From NCBI RefSeq assembly GCF_020215645.1, contig NZ_CP084058.1, forward strand, positions 5,828,001 to 5,892,000: a stretch of DNA of 64,000 nucleotides, read 5' to 3'. The number at the start of each line of letters is the position of its first letter. Positions within the stretch are counted from its first letter, which is position 1. The notes below the pieces were generated by a model. That model was not told the origin of the DNA. It was given only the letters and a program-made list of their open reading frames with translations, and did not search any database. The position numbers and the translations under genes are program-made. This DNA comes from Nonomuraea gerenzanensis. Lineage in GTDB: Bacteria; Actinomycetota; Actinomycetes; Streptosporangiales; Streptosporangiaceae. Shown piece after piece: positions 51,597 through 61,065 of this stretch.

Positions 51597-52295
51597 GTGC
51601 AGGTGAAGATCATCGTGCACCGGGTGCGGGTGGGAGCCTCCGAGTTCCGCGTGATCCGCCCGGCCAGACCTCTCGCCAACGGCGCGCTCTACGACACCGG
51701 CCATCAGTACGACATGTACGTGGACCGGCCCGATGGCCGGCGGATCGGCGCGTTGTGGCTGCTGGCGGCCCGGTCGCCGCGCTCCCTGGTCTACCTGCCG
51801 ATGCGGGCCACCCCGCCCGCCCCCGGGATCAACCCGGACTGGGACAAAGAGGACAGGTGCCCGGATCGGCCGCTCGATCTCGTGCTGGCCCACCACTCGC
51901 TGCAGTTCCCGCCCGCTCGCTGGAAGCAGGTACGCGAGCGGATCACCACGGGACGCCCGCCGTGCGAACCGCGGACGGCCGGTGTGCCGGACACCGACCT
52001 GCCGGCCGATGAGGAGATCGACTACCGGGCCCTGAACTACCAGGAGAACAAGGACAGGCTCCACCAGCGCGTGCACGCCGAGACGCTGTTCCTGACCGGC
52101 AGCGCCGCGGCGTTCCGGCAGCCGGCCCGGCACTTCTTCGCCGTGGCGAAGGAGGGGCCGCCCGCTGCCGCGACCTCCCTGTACATCTCGGGCGCCTGCA
52201 ACTACCACGTCTGCCGGTTGTTCTACTGGCCGCATCTGGACCCGGGGGGCGGGCAGGACATCCATCTGGAGTACGCCCCGCGATGGACGGTCTGA
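51597..52295 (+). CDS. uncharacterised protein
   Basis: A 232-residue soluble protein I do not recognise. It begins with a strand-rich half (VKIIVHRVRVGASEFRVIRP, YDMYVDRPDGRRIGALWLLA), has an Asp/Pro-rich middle, and ends in a helical/strand segment with two Cys (SLYISGACNYHVCRLFYW). There is no signal peptide or membrane helix. AAGGAG lies 9 nt before the GTG start. It is divergent from the kinase-like gene and convergent with gntR; a copy of the recurrent motif follows 30 bp after the stop. Composition is normal for the genome, so it is likely expressed. Confidence 0.6.
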   Translation: MQVKIIVHRVRVGASEFRVIRPARPLANGALYDTGHQYDMYVDRPDGRRIGALWLLAARSPRSLVYLPMRATPPAPGINPDWDKEDRCPDRPLDLVLAHHSLQFPPARWKQVRERITTGRPPCEPRTAGVPDTDLPADEEIDYRALNYQENKDRLHQRVHAETLFLTGSAAAFRQPARHFFAVAKEGPPAAATSLYISGACNYHVCRLFYWPHLDPGGGQDIHLEYAPRWTV

Positions 52296-52325
52296 CGACC
52301 TGGTGAACAGCGCGCGGCCGTAGCT

Positions 52326-52341
52326 GATCTACGAAGTAAAG
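52326..52341 (+). repeat. recurrent motif copy 3 (RATCTAC-N3-GTAAAG)
   Basis: GATCTAC-GAA-GTAAAG lies between the unknown gene and the convergent gntR gene, again at gene ends. Confidence 0.8.
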
Positions 52342-52420
52342 GCTCTGGGATCGTTCTCCGACCAAACGGTCGGCGCACCCGTCCAGCAGCACGGCGGGGT
52401 CGCCGGGCAGGCGCGGCACC

Positions 52421-53176
52421 TCAGCTGGTCGCACCCCACGTGAGAGACAGCCCGCCGGCGGCCCGCTCGGTACGGATCTCCATCATGCTGCCCAGGATCG
52501 TCGCCTGGTCCGCCACCACCGGCGTGCCGTCCAGGGTGTAGGTGACGCGGCTGCTGACGAGCACCGCGCTGCCCTGCGGCTCATGCAGGTGACGGGCGCC
52601 CGTGGCGTCGAGCAGGCCGGGCCGGACCACCTCCGAGGCCCGCGCGACCGCCACACCCGCATCGGCGAGCGCGGTGTAGAGGGACACGGCGGTGAAGTCC
52701 CGCTCGCGGATCTGCTCGGCCACCGGCCGCCGCACCCAGGACACCTGGTGGACGGCGGGACGCCCGGCGAACTCGCGGACCCGCTCCAGCCGCAGCGCCG
52801 TCTCAGCGGGACGCAGCCGCAGTTGCGCGGCGATCCGCGCGGGCACCCGGCGCATCGCCCGCCCGGCCACCGAGGTACGCACGTCGTGGCCCTGCTTGCG
52901 CAGGTCGTCGGCCAGGCTGCGGAGCGAGTCGAGCTGGTAGGCCAGGTGCGGCGGCGCGACGAACGTGCCCTTGCCGGGCCGCTGCACGATCAGCCGCTCG
53001 TCGCTCAGCTCCCGCAGTGCCTGGCGCAGCGTCATGAGGGTCACCCCGTAGGCGGCGCTCAGCTCGCGTTGCGGCGGCAGGGCGTCGCCGGGGGCGTAGT
53101 GTCCCGACCGGATCTTCGCGGCGAGGTCGGCGGCGATGGCGCGGTATCTCGCCTCGTGCCCGGCGTCGGGGGTCAT
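52421..53176 (-). CDS. GntR/HutC-family regulator with UTRA domain
   Basis: A 251-residue regulator. The GntR winged helix (AADLAAKIRSGHYAPGDALPPQRELSAAYGVTLMTLRQALRELSDERLIVQRPGKGTFV, residues ~14-72) is textbook. The C-terminal UTRA sensor runs from ~85 (LADDLRKQGHDVRTSVAG) to the end and should bind a small molecule. Its ATG overlaps the trpA stop, so it is the last gene of a trpB-trpA-gntR operon. The GTTCTATAAC repeats upstream of trpB are its probable target. The ligand could be tryptophan or indole, but nothing in the sequence proves this. Confidence 0.92.
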   Translation of the reverse strand: MTPDAGHEARYRAIAADLAAKIRSGHYAPGDALPPQRELSAAYGVTLMTLRQALRELSDERLIVQRPGKGTFVAPPHLAYQLDSLRSLADDLRKQGHDVRTSVAGRAMRRVPARIAAQLRLRPAETALRLERVREFAGRPAVHQVSWVRRPVAEQIRERDFTAVSLYTALADAGVAVARASEVVRPGLLDATGARHLHEPQGSAVLVSSRVTYTLDGTPVVADQATILGSMMEIRTERAAGGLSLTWGATS

Positions 53177-53988
53177 CGTGGTCGGTCACACTCCTGGTCG
53201 AGGGCTTGCCGCAGGGTCAGGAGGAAGGCCCGCAGGTCGTCGGGGCCGGCTCCGTCGAGCACCCGCCGCATGACCGCGGCGCCGACCACCACGCCGTCGG
53301 CGTGCCGGCGGGCTTCGCGGGCCTGCTCCGGGCTGGAGATGCCGAATCCTAGCAAGAGCGGCCGGTCGGTGACGTCCCTGACCCGCCCGGCGAGCTCCGC
53401 CGCCGATGCGGCCAGGCCGGCCCGCTCGCCGGTGGTGCCCATGACCGACACCGCGTAGACGAAGCCCCGGCTGCGCTCGGCGATCCGCGCCAGCCGCGCC
53501 TGCGGCGTGGACGGCGAGGCGAGCAGGGCCACCTCCACGCCGGCGGCGGCGGCCACGTCCGTCAGCTCGCCGGCCTCGTGCACCGGCAGGTCCGGCACGA
53601 TCAGCCCGCCGACGCCGGCCCGGCTCAGCGCGGCGCAGAACGCCTCAGGGCCGTCGTGCAGCACCAGGTTGTAGTAGGTGCTGACGACCAGCGGCACCCC
53701 CAGGTCGCCGGTCCCGGCGAGGTCGGCGAGGATCCGGCGGGTGCTCGCGCCCCGCGCCAGCGCCGTCTGGCTGGCTTGCTGGATGGTGAGGCCGTCGAGG
53801 GTGGGGTCGGAGAAGGGCAGGCCGACCTCGATCGCGTCCGCGCCGGCGGCGGCGAAGGCCCGCAGGTGATCCGTCCAGCCGGGGGTGACGCCCCCGGTGA
53901 CGTACGGCATGAGCAGGCCGCGGCCGGCGTCGCGGCGGGCCCGCAGGTGGCGCTCGACGGCGCCCGCGGCCAGGGTGGGGTTCGTCAC
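53173..53988 (-). CDS. trpA: tryptophan synthase alpha subunit
   Basis: A 271-residue TrpA, which splits indole-3-glycerol phosphate into indole and glyceraldehyde 3-phosphate. [44 protein letters not shown] near residues 47-70 (catalytic Glu and Asp), [15 protein letters not shown] near 130, [15 protein letters not shown] near 175 and [13 protein letters not shown] near 210 are the family markers. The glycine-rich phosphate loop VVVGAAVM is present. The GTG overlaps the trpB stop. No trpC, trpD or trpE nearby, so this pair may recycle indole or serve a special pathway rather than full synthesis. Confidence 0.95.
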   Translation of the reverse strand: MTNPTLAAGAVERHLRARRDAGRGLLMPYVTGGVTPGWTDHLRAFAAAGADAIEVGLPFSDPTLDGLTIQQASQTALARGASTRRILADLAGTGDLGVPLVVSTYYNLVLHDGPEAFCAALSRAGVGGLIVPDLPVHEAGELTDVAAAAGVEVALLASPSTPQARLARIAERSRGFVYAVSVMGTTGERAGLAASAAELAGRVRDVTDRPLLLGFGISSPEQAREARRHADGVVVGAAVMRRVLDGAGPDDLRAFLLTLRQALDQECDRPR

Positions 53989-55142
53989 AGCAGCTCCTTC
54001 AGGGTCGAGACGTCCTTGTCGCCCCGTCCGGACAACGTCATCAGCACCGTCGATCCGGCCGCCAGCTCGCCGCTGCCCGCGGCGCGGATCACCCAGGCCA
54101 GGGCGTGCGCGGATTCGAGCGCCGGGACGATGCCCTCGGTGCGCGCCAGCCGTACGGCCGCGCCGATCGCCTCCTCGTCGCCGACCGTGACGTAGCGGGC
54201 GCGGCCCAGGTCGCGCAGGTGGGCGTGCTCGGGGCCGACCCCGGGGTAGTCCAGCCCGGCGGCGATGGAGTGCGCCTCGGTGATCTGACCGTCGTCGTCC
54301 TGCAGGAACAGCGAGCGGCAGCCGTGCAGGACGCCGAGCCGGCCCCGGCCCGCCCCGGCGCCGCCCTCCGCCTCCACCCCGAACAGGCGCGCCGCGGTGT
54401 CGGCGAACCCGGCGAACGTGCCGGCCGCGTTGGAGCCGCCGCCCACGCACGCGACCACGTGGTCCGGCACCCCGGTGCGCACCTCGGCGGCGAACTGCGC
54501 GCGCGCCTCGTCGCCGATGACCCGCTGGAACTCCCTGACCATCCACGGGTACGGATCCGGCCCGACGACCGAGCCGACGCAGTAGTGGGCCTCGCCGGTG
54601 ACGCCCACCCAGTGCCGCATGGCCTCGCTGGTGGCGTCCTTGAGGGTACGGCTGCCCGCGGTGACCGGGACCACCTCGGCGCCCAGCATGCGCATCCGGA
54701 ACACGTTCAGCGCCTGCCGCTCCATGTCGCGCTCGCCCATGAACACCGTGGCGCGCAGCCCGAGCAGCGCGGCGGCGGTCGCGGTGGCCACGCCGTGCTG
54801 GCCCGCGCCGGTCTCGGCGATCAGCCTGCGCCGTCCCATCCGGGTGGCCAGCAGCGCCTGCCCCAGCACGTTGTTGATCTTATGGGAGCCGGTGTGGGTG
54901 AGGTCCTCGCGCTTGAGGTAGAGCCGCACGCCCAGCGCCTGCGACAGCCGCCTGGCCGGGGTGAGCGGGGTGGGCCGCCCGGCGTGGACGGCGAGCAGGT
55001 CCGCCAGGGTGTTGCGGAAGCCCGGATCGGCCCAGGCCTGCCGGAACGCCTCCTCCACCTCGCGGCACGCCTCGACGAGGGACTCCGGGGCGTACCTTCC
55101 GCCGTACTCGCCGAATCGTCCGCGCGCCCGGGGTTCGCCCAT
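53985..55142 (-). CDS. trpB: tryptophan synthase beta subunit
   Basis: A 385-residue TrpB, which joins indole and serine using pyridoxal phosphate. [20 protein letters not shown] opens the protein. [20 protein letters not shown] near residues 68-87 carries the PLP lysine. [20 protein letters not shown] near 97 is the substrate-binding GAGQH region, and [12 protein letters not shown] near 220 binds the phosphate. I chose ATG 55142, which has GGAGGAGACC just ahead; an in-frame ATG 16 codons earlier (55190) is also possible. It heads the operon with gntR and is preceded by a near-palindromic operator. Confidence 0.95.
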   Translation of the reverse strand: MGEPRARGRFGEYGGRYAPESLVEACREVEEAFRQAWADPGFRNTLADLLAVHAGRPTPLTPARRLSQALGVRLYLKREDLTHTGSHKINNVLGQALLATRMGRRRLIAETGAGQHGVATATAAALLGLRATVFMGERDMERQALNVFRMRMLGAEVVPVTAGSRTLKDATSEAMRHWVGVTGEAHYCVGSVVGPDPYPWMVREFQRVIGDEARAQFAAEVRTGVPDHVVACVGGGSNAAGTFAGFADTAARLFGVEAEGGAGAGRGRLGVLHGCRSLFLQDDDGQITEAHSIAAGLDYPGVGPEHAHLRDLGRARYVTVGDEEAIGAAVRLARTEGIVPALESAHALAWVIRAAGSGELAAGSTVLMTLSGRGDKDVSTLKELL

Positions 55143-55204
55143 GGTCTCCTCCGGCGGGGCCGGCTCCTGCCGGGACAACACGCTTCGCATGCCATGCTCC
55201 CATC

Positions 55205-55234
55205 GTTCTATAACTCTGGAGAGAGTTCTATAAC
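55205..55234. promoter_or_regulatory. 30-bp near-palindromic trpB operator (two GTTCTATAAC copies)
   Basis: GTTCTATAAC occurs at 55205-55214 and 55225-55234, two helical turns apart, and the ACTCT/AGAGT pair between them makes the whole 30 bp nearly self-complementary. Half-sites of the GTT....AAC type are usual for GntR-family dimers. The TATAGA within a copy, read on the minus strand, may be the -10 of the trpB promoter, so binding would block it. The cognate regulator is probably the gntR gene at the end of the operon. Confidence 0.7.
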
Positions 55235-55299
55235 AGTGAGTGTGGCATGGGAGGGCCTGGGCGCGCCAGCGCCCGTCGGGCGGGGGTGGGGGTGTTGTC

Positions 55300-55428
55300 C
55301 TAGTCGCGGGGGCGGTTCGCGCGCCGCACGGCGACGAACACCGCCGCGCCGACTGCGAGGAGGAGGAGAAGGAGGAGCAGGAACAGGACGCCGAGGATGA
55401 GGAGTTCGGCAACGCCGATGTTCATCAT
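55300..55428 (-). CDS. small single-pass membrane protein
   Basis: A 42-residue protein consisting of one strong membrane helix ([20 protein letters not shown] then VFVAVRR) with a positively charged, probably cytoplasmic C-terminus (VRRANRPRD). Two ATGs open it, 55428 and 55425; there is no strong ribosome site. It is on the trpB strand, 157 bp upstream of it. Small proteins of this type are common in actinobacteria. I cannot name a function. Confidence 0.5.
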   Translation of the reverse strand: MMNIGVAELLILGVLFLLLLLLLLAVGAAVFVAVRRANRPRD

Positions 55429-55493
55429 GGCGCGAGCGTAGGCGGGTGGGATTGCCGTGCCCTTGCGGAATCCTTGATCCCGGCGGAAAGGTT

Positions 55494-55509
55494 GATCTAC
55501 GTTGTAAAG
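55494..55509 (+). repeat. recurrent motif copy 4 (RATCTAC-N3-GTAAAG)
   Basis: GATCTAC-GTT-GTAAAG, 66 bp upstream of the small membrane protein start, in the gene-poor region before purB. Confidence 0.8.
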
Positions 55510-56036
55510 ACGTGGGGTTTGGTCAGAAACCAGCGCCGAGCGCCTCTCGGTCGCCGCAGAGAGATCTTCCTTGGTCCCGAAAATGGCGGCGCCGCGCACC
55601 CGTCCATCGACCTGCTCTCAACAACGCCGGCACCTACGGCATGACGGAACGCATGCTCATCGCGAACGGGCTGGAGGCGACGTTGTAGCGGCGGCAGGCG
55701 TGGACACCGCCGCCCTGGCCGCGCATCCCGGCATGGCGCGTAGCGACTTCAACCGGGACTTCCGCCCCGCTCCTGCGCTTCTTGCCGGGGCGCGCGCCGG
55801 GCTGCGGACCGGCTGAATTGTGCAGGACCCCGCGGGGGGACGGTGCGGGCGGCGGTGGATCTGTGGGCGAGGGGAGGGGAGTCCAACGGGCACGCCGCCC
55901 GCACGTGGCCATCCGGTGCGGCCATCCGGTGCGGATGGCCTCCAGCGTCCGCTCTCATGACGCCGGCAGGCAGGAACGCCTGTAGCGGGGTCGGAGCGGC
56001 TGACGGGCGTACACCATCCCCTGACTCGGATATAGA

Positions 56037-56052
56037 AATCTACATTGTAAAG
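56037..56052 (+). repeat. recurrent motif copy 5 (RATCTAC-N3-GTAAAG)
   Basis: AATCTAC-ATT-GTAAAG, about 100 bp upstream of the purB start and following a locally AT-rich ATATAGAA run. Confidence 0.8.
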
Positions 56053-56154
56053 GCGGAGGGTCAGCAGACAACCTGACTCCGTACTACAAAGACAACCCGC
56101 AACGACAGGGGAAGGCGTCGGCCGGTGGGAGCGATGTGCATACACTTGTCGAAC

Positions 56155-57585
56155 GTGACTTCCAAGCCGCGTATCCCCAATGTCCTGGCCGGCCGCTACG
56201 CCTCGGCGGAGCTGGCGCGCCTGTGGTCGCCCGAATACAAGATCATCGCCGAGCGGCGGTTGTGGCTGGCGGTGCTGCGGGCGCAAGCCGAGCTGGGGAT
56301 CGCGGTGCCCGAGGGGGCGATCGCCGACTACGAGAAGGTGGTCGAGCGCGTCGATCTGGAGTCGATCGCGGCGCGTGAGCGGGTCACCAGGCACGACGTG
56401 AAGGCCCGCATCGAGGAGTTCAACGCGCTGGCCGGGCACGAGCAGGTGCACAAGGGCATGACCTCGCGCGATCTGACCGAGAACGTCGAGCAGTTGCAGG
56501 TGCGCGACAGCCTGCTGCTGGTGCGCGGCCGGGTGGTGGCGCTGCTGGCCCGGCTGTCGACGCTGGCGCAGGAGCACGCGGCCACGGTGATGGCGGGCCG
56601 CTCGCACAACGTGGCCGCGCAGGCCACGACGCTGGGCAAGCGGTTCGCGACGGCGGCCGATGAGCTGCTGGTGGCCTACCGGCGGCTGGAGGAGCTGATC
56701 GCGCGGTATCCGCTGCGGGGCATCAAGGGCCCGGTCGGCACCGCGCAGGACATGCTCGACCTGCTGGGCGGCGATCGCGGCAAGCTGGCCGAGCTGGAGG
56801 GGCGGGTGGCCGCGCACCTGGGGTTCGAGCAGCGCTTCACCAGTGTGGGGCAGGTGTATCCGCGGTCGCTGGACTTCGAGGTGGTGACGGCGCTGGTGCA
56901 GCTGGCGGCGGCGCCGTCGTCGCTGGCCAGGACGATCCGGCTGATGGCCGGGCACGAGCTGGTGACCGAGGGGTTCAAGGAGGGGCAGGTGGGCTCCTCG
57001 GCGATGCCGCACAAGATGAACACCCGCTCCTGCGAGCGGGTGAACGGCCTGGCCGTGGTGTTGCGCGGTTATGCCTCGATGGTGGGCGAGCTGGCGGGCG
57101 ACCAGTGGAACGAGGGTGACGTGTCGTGCTCGGTGGTGCGCCGGGTGGCGCTGCCGGACGCGTTCTTCGCCTTCGACGGGCTGGTGGAGACGATGCTGAC
57201 GGTGCTGGACGAGTTCGGCGCGTTCCCTGCGGTGATCGGTGCCGAGCTGGGCCGGTATCTGCCGTTCCTGGCGACGACCAAGATGCTGATGGCGGCGGTG
57301 CGGGCGGGGGTGGGCCGTGAGCAGGCGCATGAGCTGATCAAGGAGCACGCGGTGGCGGCGGCGCTGGCGATGCGTTCGCGCGGGGCGGCCAACGAGCTGC
57401 TGGATCTGCTGGCCGCCGATGAGCGGTTCCCGCTGGACCGTGCGGGGCTGGAGGCGTTGCTGGAGGATCGGGTGTCGTTCACCGGGGCGGCGGCCGACCA
57501 GGTGGAGGCGGTTTCGCGGCAGGTGGGCGAGATCGTGGCGGCGTATCCGGAGGCGGCGGCGTACCGTCCCGGCGCGATCTTGTGA
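56155..57585 (+). CDS. purB: adenylosuccinate lyase
   Basis: A 476-residue PurB of the fumarase/aspartase superfamily, acting twice in purine synthesis (SAICAR and adenylosuccinate cleavage). KPRIPNVLAGRYASAELARLW is the usual actinobacterial start. HKGMTSRDLTENVEQLQ near residue 95, the TLGKRFATAADE helix, and the signature GSSAMPHKMNTRSCERVNGL near 280-300 carry active-site residues. I chose GTG 56155, which reproduces the conserved start. A TACACT -10 box 8 nt ahead would start transcription on that GTG, so it may be leaderless. A GNAT gene overlaps its stop. Confidence 0.93.
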   Translation: MTSKPRIPNVLAGRYASAELARLWSPEYKIIAERRLWLAVLRAQAELGIAVPEGAIADYEKVVERVDLESIAARERVTRHDVKARIEEFNALAGHEQVHKGMTSRDLTENVEQLQVRDSLLLVRGRVVALLARLSTLAQEHAATVMAGRSHNVAAQATTLGKRFATAADELLVAYRRLEELIARYPLRGIKGPVGTAQDMLDLLGGDRGKLAELEGRVAAHLGFEQRFTSVGQVYPRSLDFEVVTALVQLAAAPSSLARTIRLMAGHELVTEGFKEGQVGSSAMPHKMNTRSCERVNGLAVVLRGYASMVGELAGDQWNEGDVSCSVVRRVALPDAFFAFDGLVETMLTVLDEFGAFPAVIGAELGRYLPFLATTKMLMAAVRAGVGREQAHELIKEHAVAAALAMRSRGAANELLDLLAADERFPLDRAGLEALLEDRVSFTGAAADQVEAVSRQVGEIVAAYPEAAAYRPGAIL

Positions 57586-58338
57586 TCAGGCGGCTGCGTT
57601 CCCTGGAGGAGGTGCGGGCCGCGTGCGGGGACGACGATCTGGTGGTGTGGGCGGCCCAGGACCTGTCGGGGGGCAGCCGGGCGTGGGCGCTGGGCGAGGC
57701 GGTGGTGGCCGCCAGCGCGGCGGTGTCGCGGCATGACCGGTTAGCCGTGTGGGGGGGCGTCGAGCGCGGTGGCGCTGGTGCGGCATGCGCTGGGTGAGCT
57801 GGGGGCGACGTACCGGCCGCTGGGTGAGGTGGAGCTGATGCGGCGGGTGGCGGCGAAGGTGGACGGGGTGCGGGAGGCCGCGGAGTTCTCCTGGATGAGC
57901 CTGTCCGGCGCGGTGCCGGCTGCGGTGCCGGCTGCGGGGGTGGAGTGGCCGGGCGGTGAGGAGGTCGCGTGGCTGGACGGGGGCGCGGCCGGGGAGGTGG
58001 CGCGGTTGCTGGCGGCGGACGCGCCGCACTCCTACGCGGTGCCCGGCTCGGCCGGGGTGCGCCGGTGGGCGGGTGTGCGGGTGGACGGGGTGCTGGCGGC
58101 GGTGGCGGCGGATGCGTGGTCGGCGCCGTCGGTGGGGCTGGTGGCGGGGGTCGCCACGCGGGCGGCGTGGCGGGGGCGGGGGCTGGCCGGGGTGGTGTGC
58201 GGGTGGGTGTCGCGGGAGCTGGTGGCGGCTCATGGGCGGGCGGCGCTCATGGTGGACGATCACAACGGGGCGGCGATCCGGGTGTATGAGCGGATCGGGT
58301 ACCGGCGCAGGCGGGTGCTGGCCACCTACGTGGCGTGA
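57582..58338 (+). pseudogene. GNAT-family acetyltransferase broken by a one-base frameshift
   Basis: Two frames together make one protein. From GTG 57582 the frame reads to RHDRLAVWGG and then terminates soon after. From about 57750 the next frame continues with SSAVALVRHALGELGATYRPLGE through to GNAT motifs SVGLVAGVATRAAWRGRGLAGVVCG (acetyl-CoA loop RGxGxA) and AALMVDDHNGAAIRVYERIGYRRRRV. The break lies in a run of seven G at 57751-57757; six would restore an intact protein of ~251 residues. It overlaps the purB stop. A sequencing error, or a real slippage mutation, are both possible. Confidence 0.8.
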
Positions 58339-58622
58339 GGCTCGCAGGTGGCTCAGGGTCTCCCGTCAGGCGAAGGGGAGCGCGGGACAAGCGGCGCTTC
58401 GTCTCGGTGGCGAAGTTGTACGGCCATGCTTGGCGAGCGCGGGTTCTCGGCCGCTGAGGAAGAGGTGGCGTCGTTCATCGCCCCCCGGGTGCGCGGGAGC
58501 CGGACCTCGTTCCGGGGCTGTCCGATCGGGTGATTGCCGCGCGTGCCGCTCCGCCACTTCGGCGAAGCGGCGGACGACCGCGGGAATCGGGTCGAGCCGG
58601 CTCTGGGCCGCGAAGGCGGGTG
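58339..58622. other. intergenic region between GNAT and alcohol dehydrogenase ends
   Basis: A 284-bp space between convergent genes. A minus-strand frame from ATG 58625 to 58366 is open and starts in an ATGA overlap with the dehydrogenase stop, but its content is not clearly protein-like and no family is recognised. A weak CTCCC/GGGAG pairing near 58360 may assist termination. Confidence 0.35.
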
Positions 58623-59792
58623 TCATGGAATGAGGACCACCTTGTTGCATTCGTCCTGCTTGTTTTTGAACAGCTCGAACGCGTGCGGCGCCTTGCTGAG
58701 CGGCATGCGGTGTGAGATGACGAAGCTCGGGTCGATCTCGCCCGCGCGGATCCGCTGCAGCAGCGGCTCGGTGTAGCGTTGCACGTGGCATTGGCCGGTG
58801 CGGATGGTCAGGGACCGGTTCATGACGGTGCCCATCGGGAACTTGTCGACGAATCCGCCGTAGACGCCGATGACGGAGACGACGCCGCCGTTGCGGCAGG
58901 CCATGATGGCCTCGCGTAGCACGTAGGGCCGTTCGGTCTCCATCCGGGTGGCCTGCTTGGCGCGGTCGTAGGCGTACATGGCCGGGGTCGGGTGGTGGGC
59001 CTCCATGCCGACGGCGTCGATGCAGGCGTCGGGGCCGCGCCCGCCGGTCATGTCGCGCAGTGCTTCCAGTACGTCGACCTCCTCGTAGTTGAGGACCTCG
59101 GCCCCGGTGCGCTGGACCCGCCGCAGCCGGTACGGGAAGCGGTCGATGACGATGACCCGGTCGGCGCCGAGCAGGAACGCGCTGGCCGCGGCGAACTGCC
59201 CGACGGGCCCCGCGCCCCAGATGGCGATGGTCTGGCCCGGCTTGATGTCGCACATCTCCGCGCCCATGAAGCCGGTGGGGAAGATGTCGGACAGGAACAG
59301 CACCTTCTCGTCGGGCAGGTCGTCCTCGATCTTGATGGGGCCGACGTCGGCGAACGGGACGCGCACGTATTCGGCCTGCCCGCCGGGGAAGCCGCCCAGC
59401 ATGTGGGAGTAGCCGAAGATGCCGGCGGGCGCGTGGCCCATCAGCTTCTCGGCCATGCCGGCGTTGGGGTTGGAGTTCTCGCACAGCGAGTACAGGCCGT
59501 CCTGGCAGGCGAAGCAGGCGCCGCAGGCGATCGGGAACGGTACCACGACGCGGTCGCCGATGTGCAGGTTGCGCACGCCGGGGCCGAGCTCGACGACCTC
59601 GCCCATGAACTCGTGGCCGAGGACGTCGCCCTTCTTGACGGTCGGGATGTAGCCGTCCACGAGGTGCAGGTCGGAGCCGCAGATCGCGGTGGAGGTGACG
59701 CGGACGATCGCGTCGCGGGCGTTGAGGATCCGCGGGTCCGGGACGTCCTGGATCTCCAGGCGGTTGCGGCCCGCCCACACGTTGGCCTTCAT
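58623..59792 (-). CDS. zinc-dependent alcohol dehydrogenase
   Basis: A 389-residue MDR-family dehydrogenase. [36 protein letters not shown] near residues 37-70 carries the catalytic zinc Cys and His. [16 protein letters not shown] near 95-110 is the four-Cys structural zinc site. [29 protein letters not shown] near 190-215 is the NAD motif. It resembles glutathione-independent formaldehyde dehydrogenase-type proteins. The ATG overlaps the stop of the SRPBCC gene (ATGA), so the two are cotranscribed. Substrate is unknown; a small aldehyde or alcohol is plausible. Confidence 0.93.
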   Translation of the reverse strand: MKANVWAGRNRLEIQDVPDPRILNARDAIVRVTSTAICGSDLHLVDGYIPTVKKGDVLGHEFMGEVVELGPGVRNLHIGDRVVVPFPIACGACFACQDGLYSLCENSNPNAGMAEKLMGHAPAGIFGYSHMLGGFPGGQAEYVRVPFADVGPIKIEDDLPDEKVLFLSDIFPTGFMGAEMCDIKPGQTIAIWGAGPVGQFAAASAFLLGADRVIVIDRFPYRLRRVQRTGAEVLNYEEVDVLEALRDMTGGRGPDACIDAVGMEAHHPTPAMYAYDRAKQATRMETERPYVLREAIMACRNGGVVSVIGVYGGFVDKFPMGTVMNRSLTIRTGQCHVQRYTEPLLQRIRAGEIDPSFVISHRMPLSKAPHAFELFKNKQDECNKVVLIP

Positions 59793-60694
59793 GCCCGTCC
59801 TCCGGTCGGTTGTGCGGTCGGTTGTGCGGGACGCTGGCGGAGCTGGCGCAGGGCGCGGTGGCCCTCGGGGCTGGCTTCGGAGCGGACCACCTCGCCGGTC
59901 TCCATGACCTGCTTGAAGCGGCGCAGGTCGTCGCGGAGCTGCTGCTCGGGGTGCTCGCCGAACATGCGGGCGACGGCGGCGGCGAGCTTGCGGCCGGGCG
60001 TGCCGTACTCCAGCGAGACGTCCACGACGGTGCCGCGCCCGCCGGGGCCGTCGGTGAAGCCGACCAGGCCGGCGGTGGCGATGCCGGTGCCGGGCACGGA
60101 CTGCCAGGCGATCAGGTCGCCGGCTCGCTCGTCGATGATCTCGGCCTCCCATTCCAGGGCGGCGATCGGGCCCTTGGCCTTCCAGCGGGAGCGGCGCTGG
60201 TCGATGGTGCGCACCGCGTCCAGGTGGACCATGAACGTGGGCAGGTTCTCCAGCTCGCGCCAGAAGCGGTAGACCTCCTCGCGCCGCTTGTTGACGGTGA
60301 TGGTGGCGCGTACCTGCAACGGGCCCTTGGCCTTGGCGGTGCCCTGCCGGGCGCAGGCGGCGTCCAGGGCGGTGATCCCGGCGACCGCGCCGAGCGCGGC
60401 CAGCGCGCGGGCGCGGCGGGCGCCGGTGCGGCCGGCGGCGGCCCTGCCGAGGACGGTGAGGTCCATCGCGTCGCCGGCGATCCTGGTCCACGCCCATGGG
60501 GCGGGGTTCCTGGCGCCGAGCAGCAGCGCGGCGTGCAGGAGCTCGCGCGCGCCGACGAGCCTGGCGACGGTCGTGGCCCCGGGCGCGTCGTCGAGGCCGC
60601 ACAGGCGGGTCACGGCCCGTGGGGCCGCCAGTTGCGCCGCGCCCAGCGCGAGGCTGGTCCACCCGAGCGCACGGGCGAGTCTGTCGGTCATCAT
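59789..60694 (-). CDS. SRPBCC-domain membrane-associated protein
   Basis: A 301-residue protein in two parts. The N-terminal ~130 residues contain hydrophobic segments ([49 protein letters not shown]), probably three or four membrane helices. The C-terminal half is a SRPBCC/polyketide-cyclase-like lipid-binding fold ([48 protein letters not shown]). The two-ATG start has TTAGGAC just ahead. Cotranscribed with the zinc dehydrogenase; the pair is divergent from cydAB. Function is not assigned beyond binding a hydrophobic ligand. Confidence 0.85.
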   Translation of the reverse strand: MMTDRLARALGWTSLALGAAQLAAPRAVTRLCGLDDAPGATTVARLVGARELLHAALLLGARNPAPWAWTRIAGDAMDLTVLGRAAAGRTGARRARALAALGAVAGITALDAACARQGTAKAKGPLQVRATITVNKRREEVYRFWRELENLPTFMVHLDAVRTIDQRRSRWKAKGPIAALEWEAEIIDERAGDLIAWQSVPGTGIATAGLVGFTDGPGGRGTVVDVSLEYGTPGRKLAAAVARMFGEHPEQQLRDDLRRFKQVMETGEVVRSEASPEGHRALRQLRQRPAQPTAQPTGGRA

Positions 60695-61065
60695 GCGTCC
60701 TAACGCAGGTTGCGGTGGTAGGTGCGTTCGCCGCAGGCGGCCCCTGGTCTGCCGGCGCCCCCGCGTCCTCCGTCCCTTGCCCCTGACCAAACCGATGACA
60801 CCAGGCGATTCGGGCACGAAAGGTGCACGTCGCCTGGATGGCCGTCCACGACGGGTTTCACCTCCCGCGCCGGACTGCTGACGACCGGATATCGCCAGGC
60901 GGGGTGTGCGACGGCGCCCGGACAGGCACTGGTGGTCGTGCGACCACACGATGGTCGTCCGGCAGACCGGGCCTCCGGCAGACCGGGCCGGATGGATCCA
61001 AGCTCTCGACAACGGGTACGGACCATCGAACGGCGACGTGGATCCCAGGCCGATCGAGGAGACGT
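60695..61065. promoter_or_regulatory. divergent promoter region of cydAB with repeat and palindrome
   Basis: A 371-bp space. GTGGTCG-TG-CGACCAC (60932-60947) is a perfect inverted repeat, and TCCGGCAGACCGGGCC is duplicated in tandem at 60958-60989. Both lie 80-135 bp before cydA, suitable for regulator binding. I do not see a Rex-type TTGTGAA/TTCACAA site, the common redox control of cyd genes. Confidence 0.5.

Larger units (their letters stand above)
55429..56154. other. 726-bp gene-poor region with motif copies and hairpin
   Basis: No convincing gene. It contains motif copies 4 and 5, a 13-bp tandem duplication GGCCATCCGGTGC at 55907-55932 followed by a reverse copy that makes an 8-bp hairpin (55920-55940), and several short open frames without protein character. 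Near its right end TACACT (56141-56146) is a likely purB -10 box. Confidence 0.5.

Noticed and set aside
58366..58625. Minus-strand 86-codon frame overlapping the dehydrogenase stop
   Set aside because: ATGA overlap is suggestive, but the second half is Pro/Arg/Ser rich and no family is recognised.
60695..61065. Rex-type redox operator upstream of cydA
   Set aside because: No TTGTGAA/TTCACAA-like palindrome is present.
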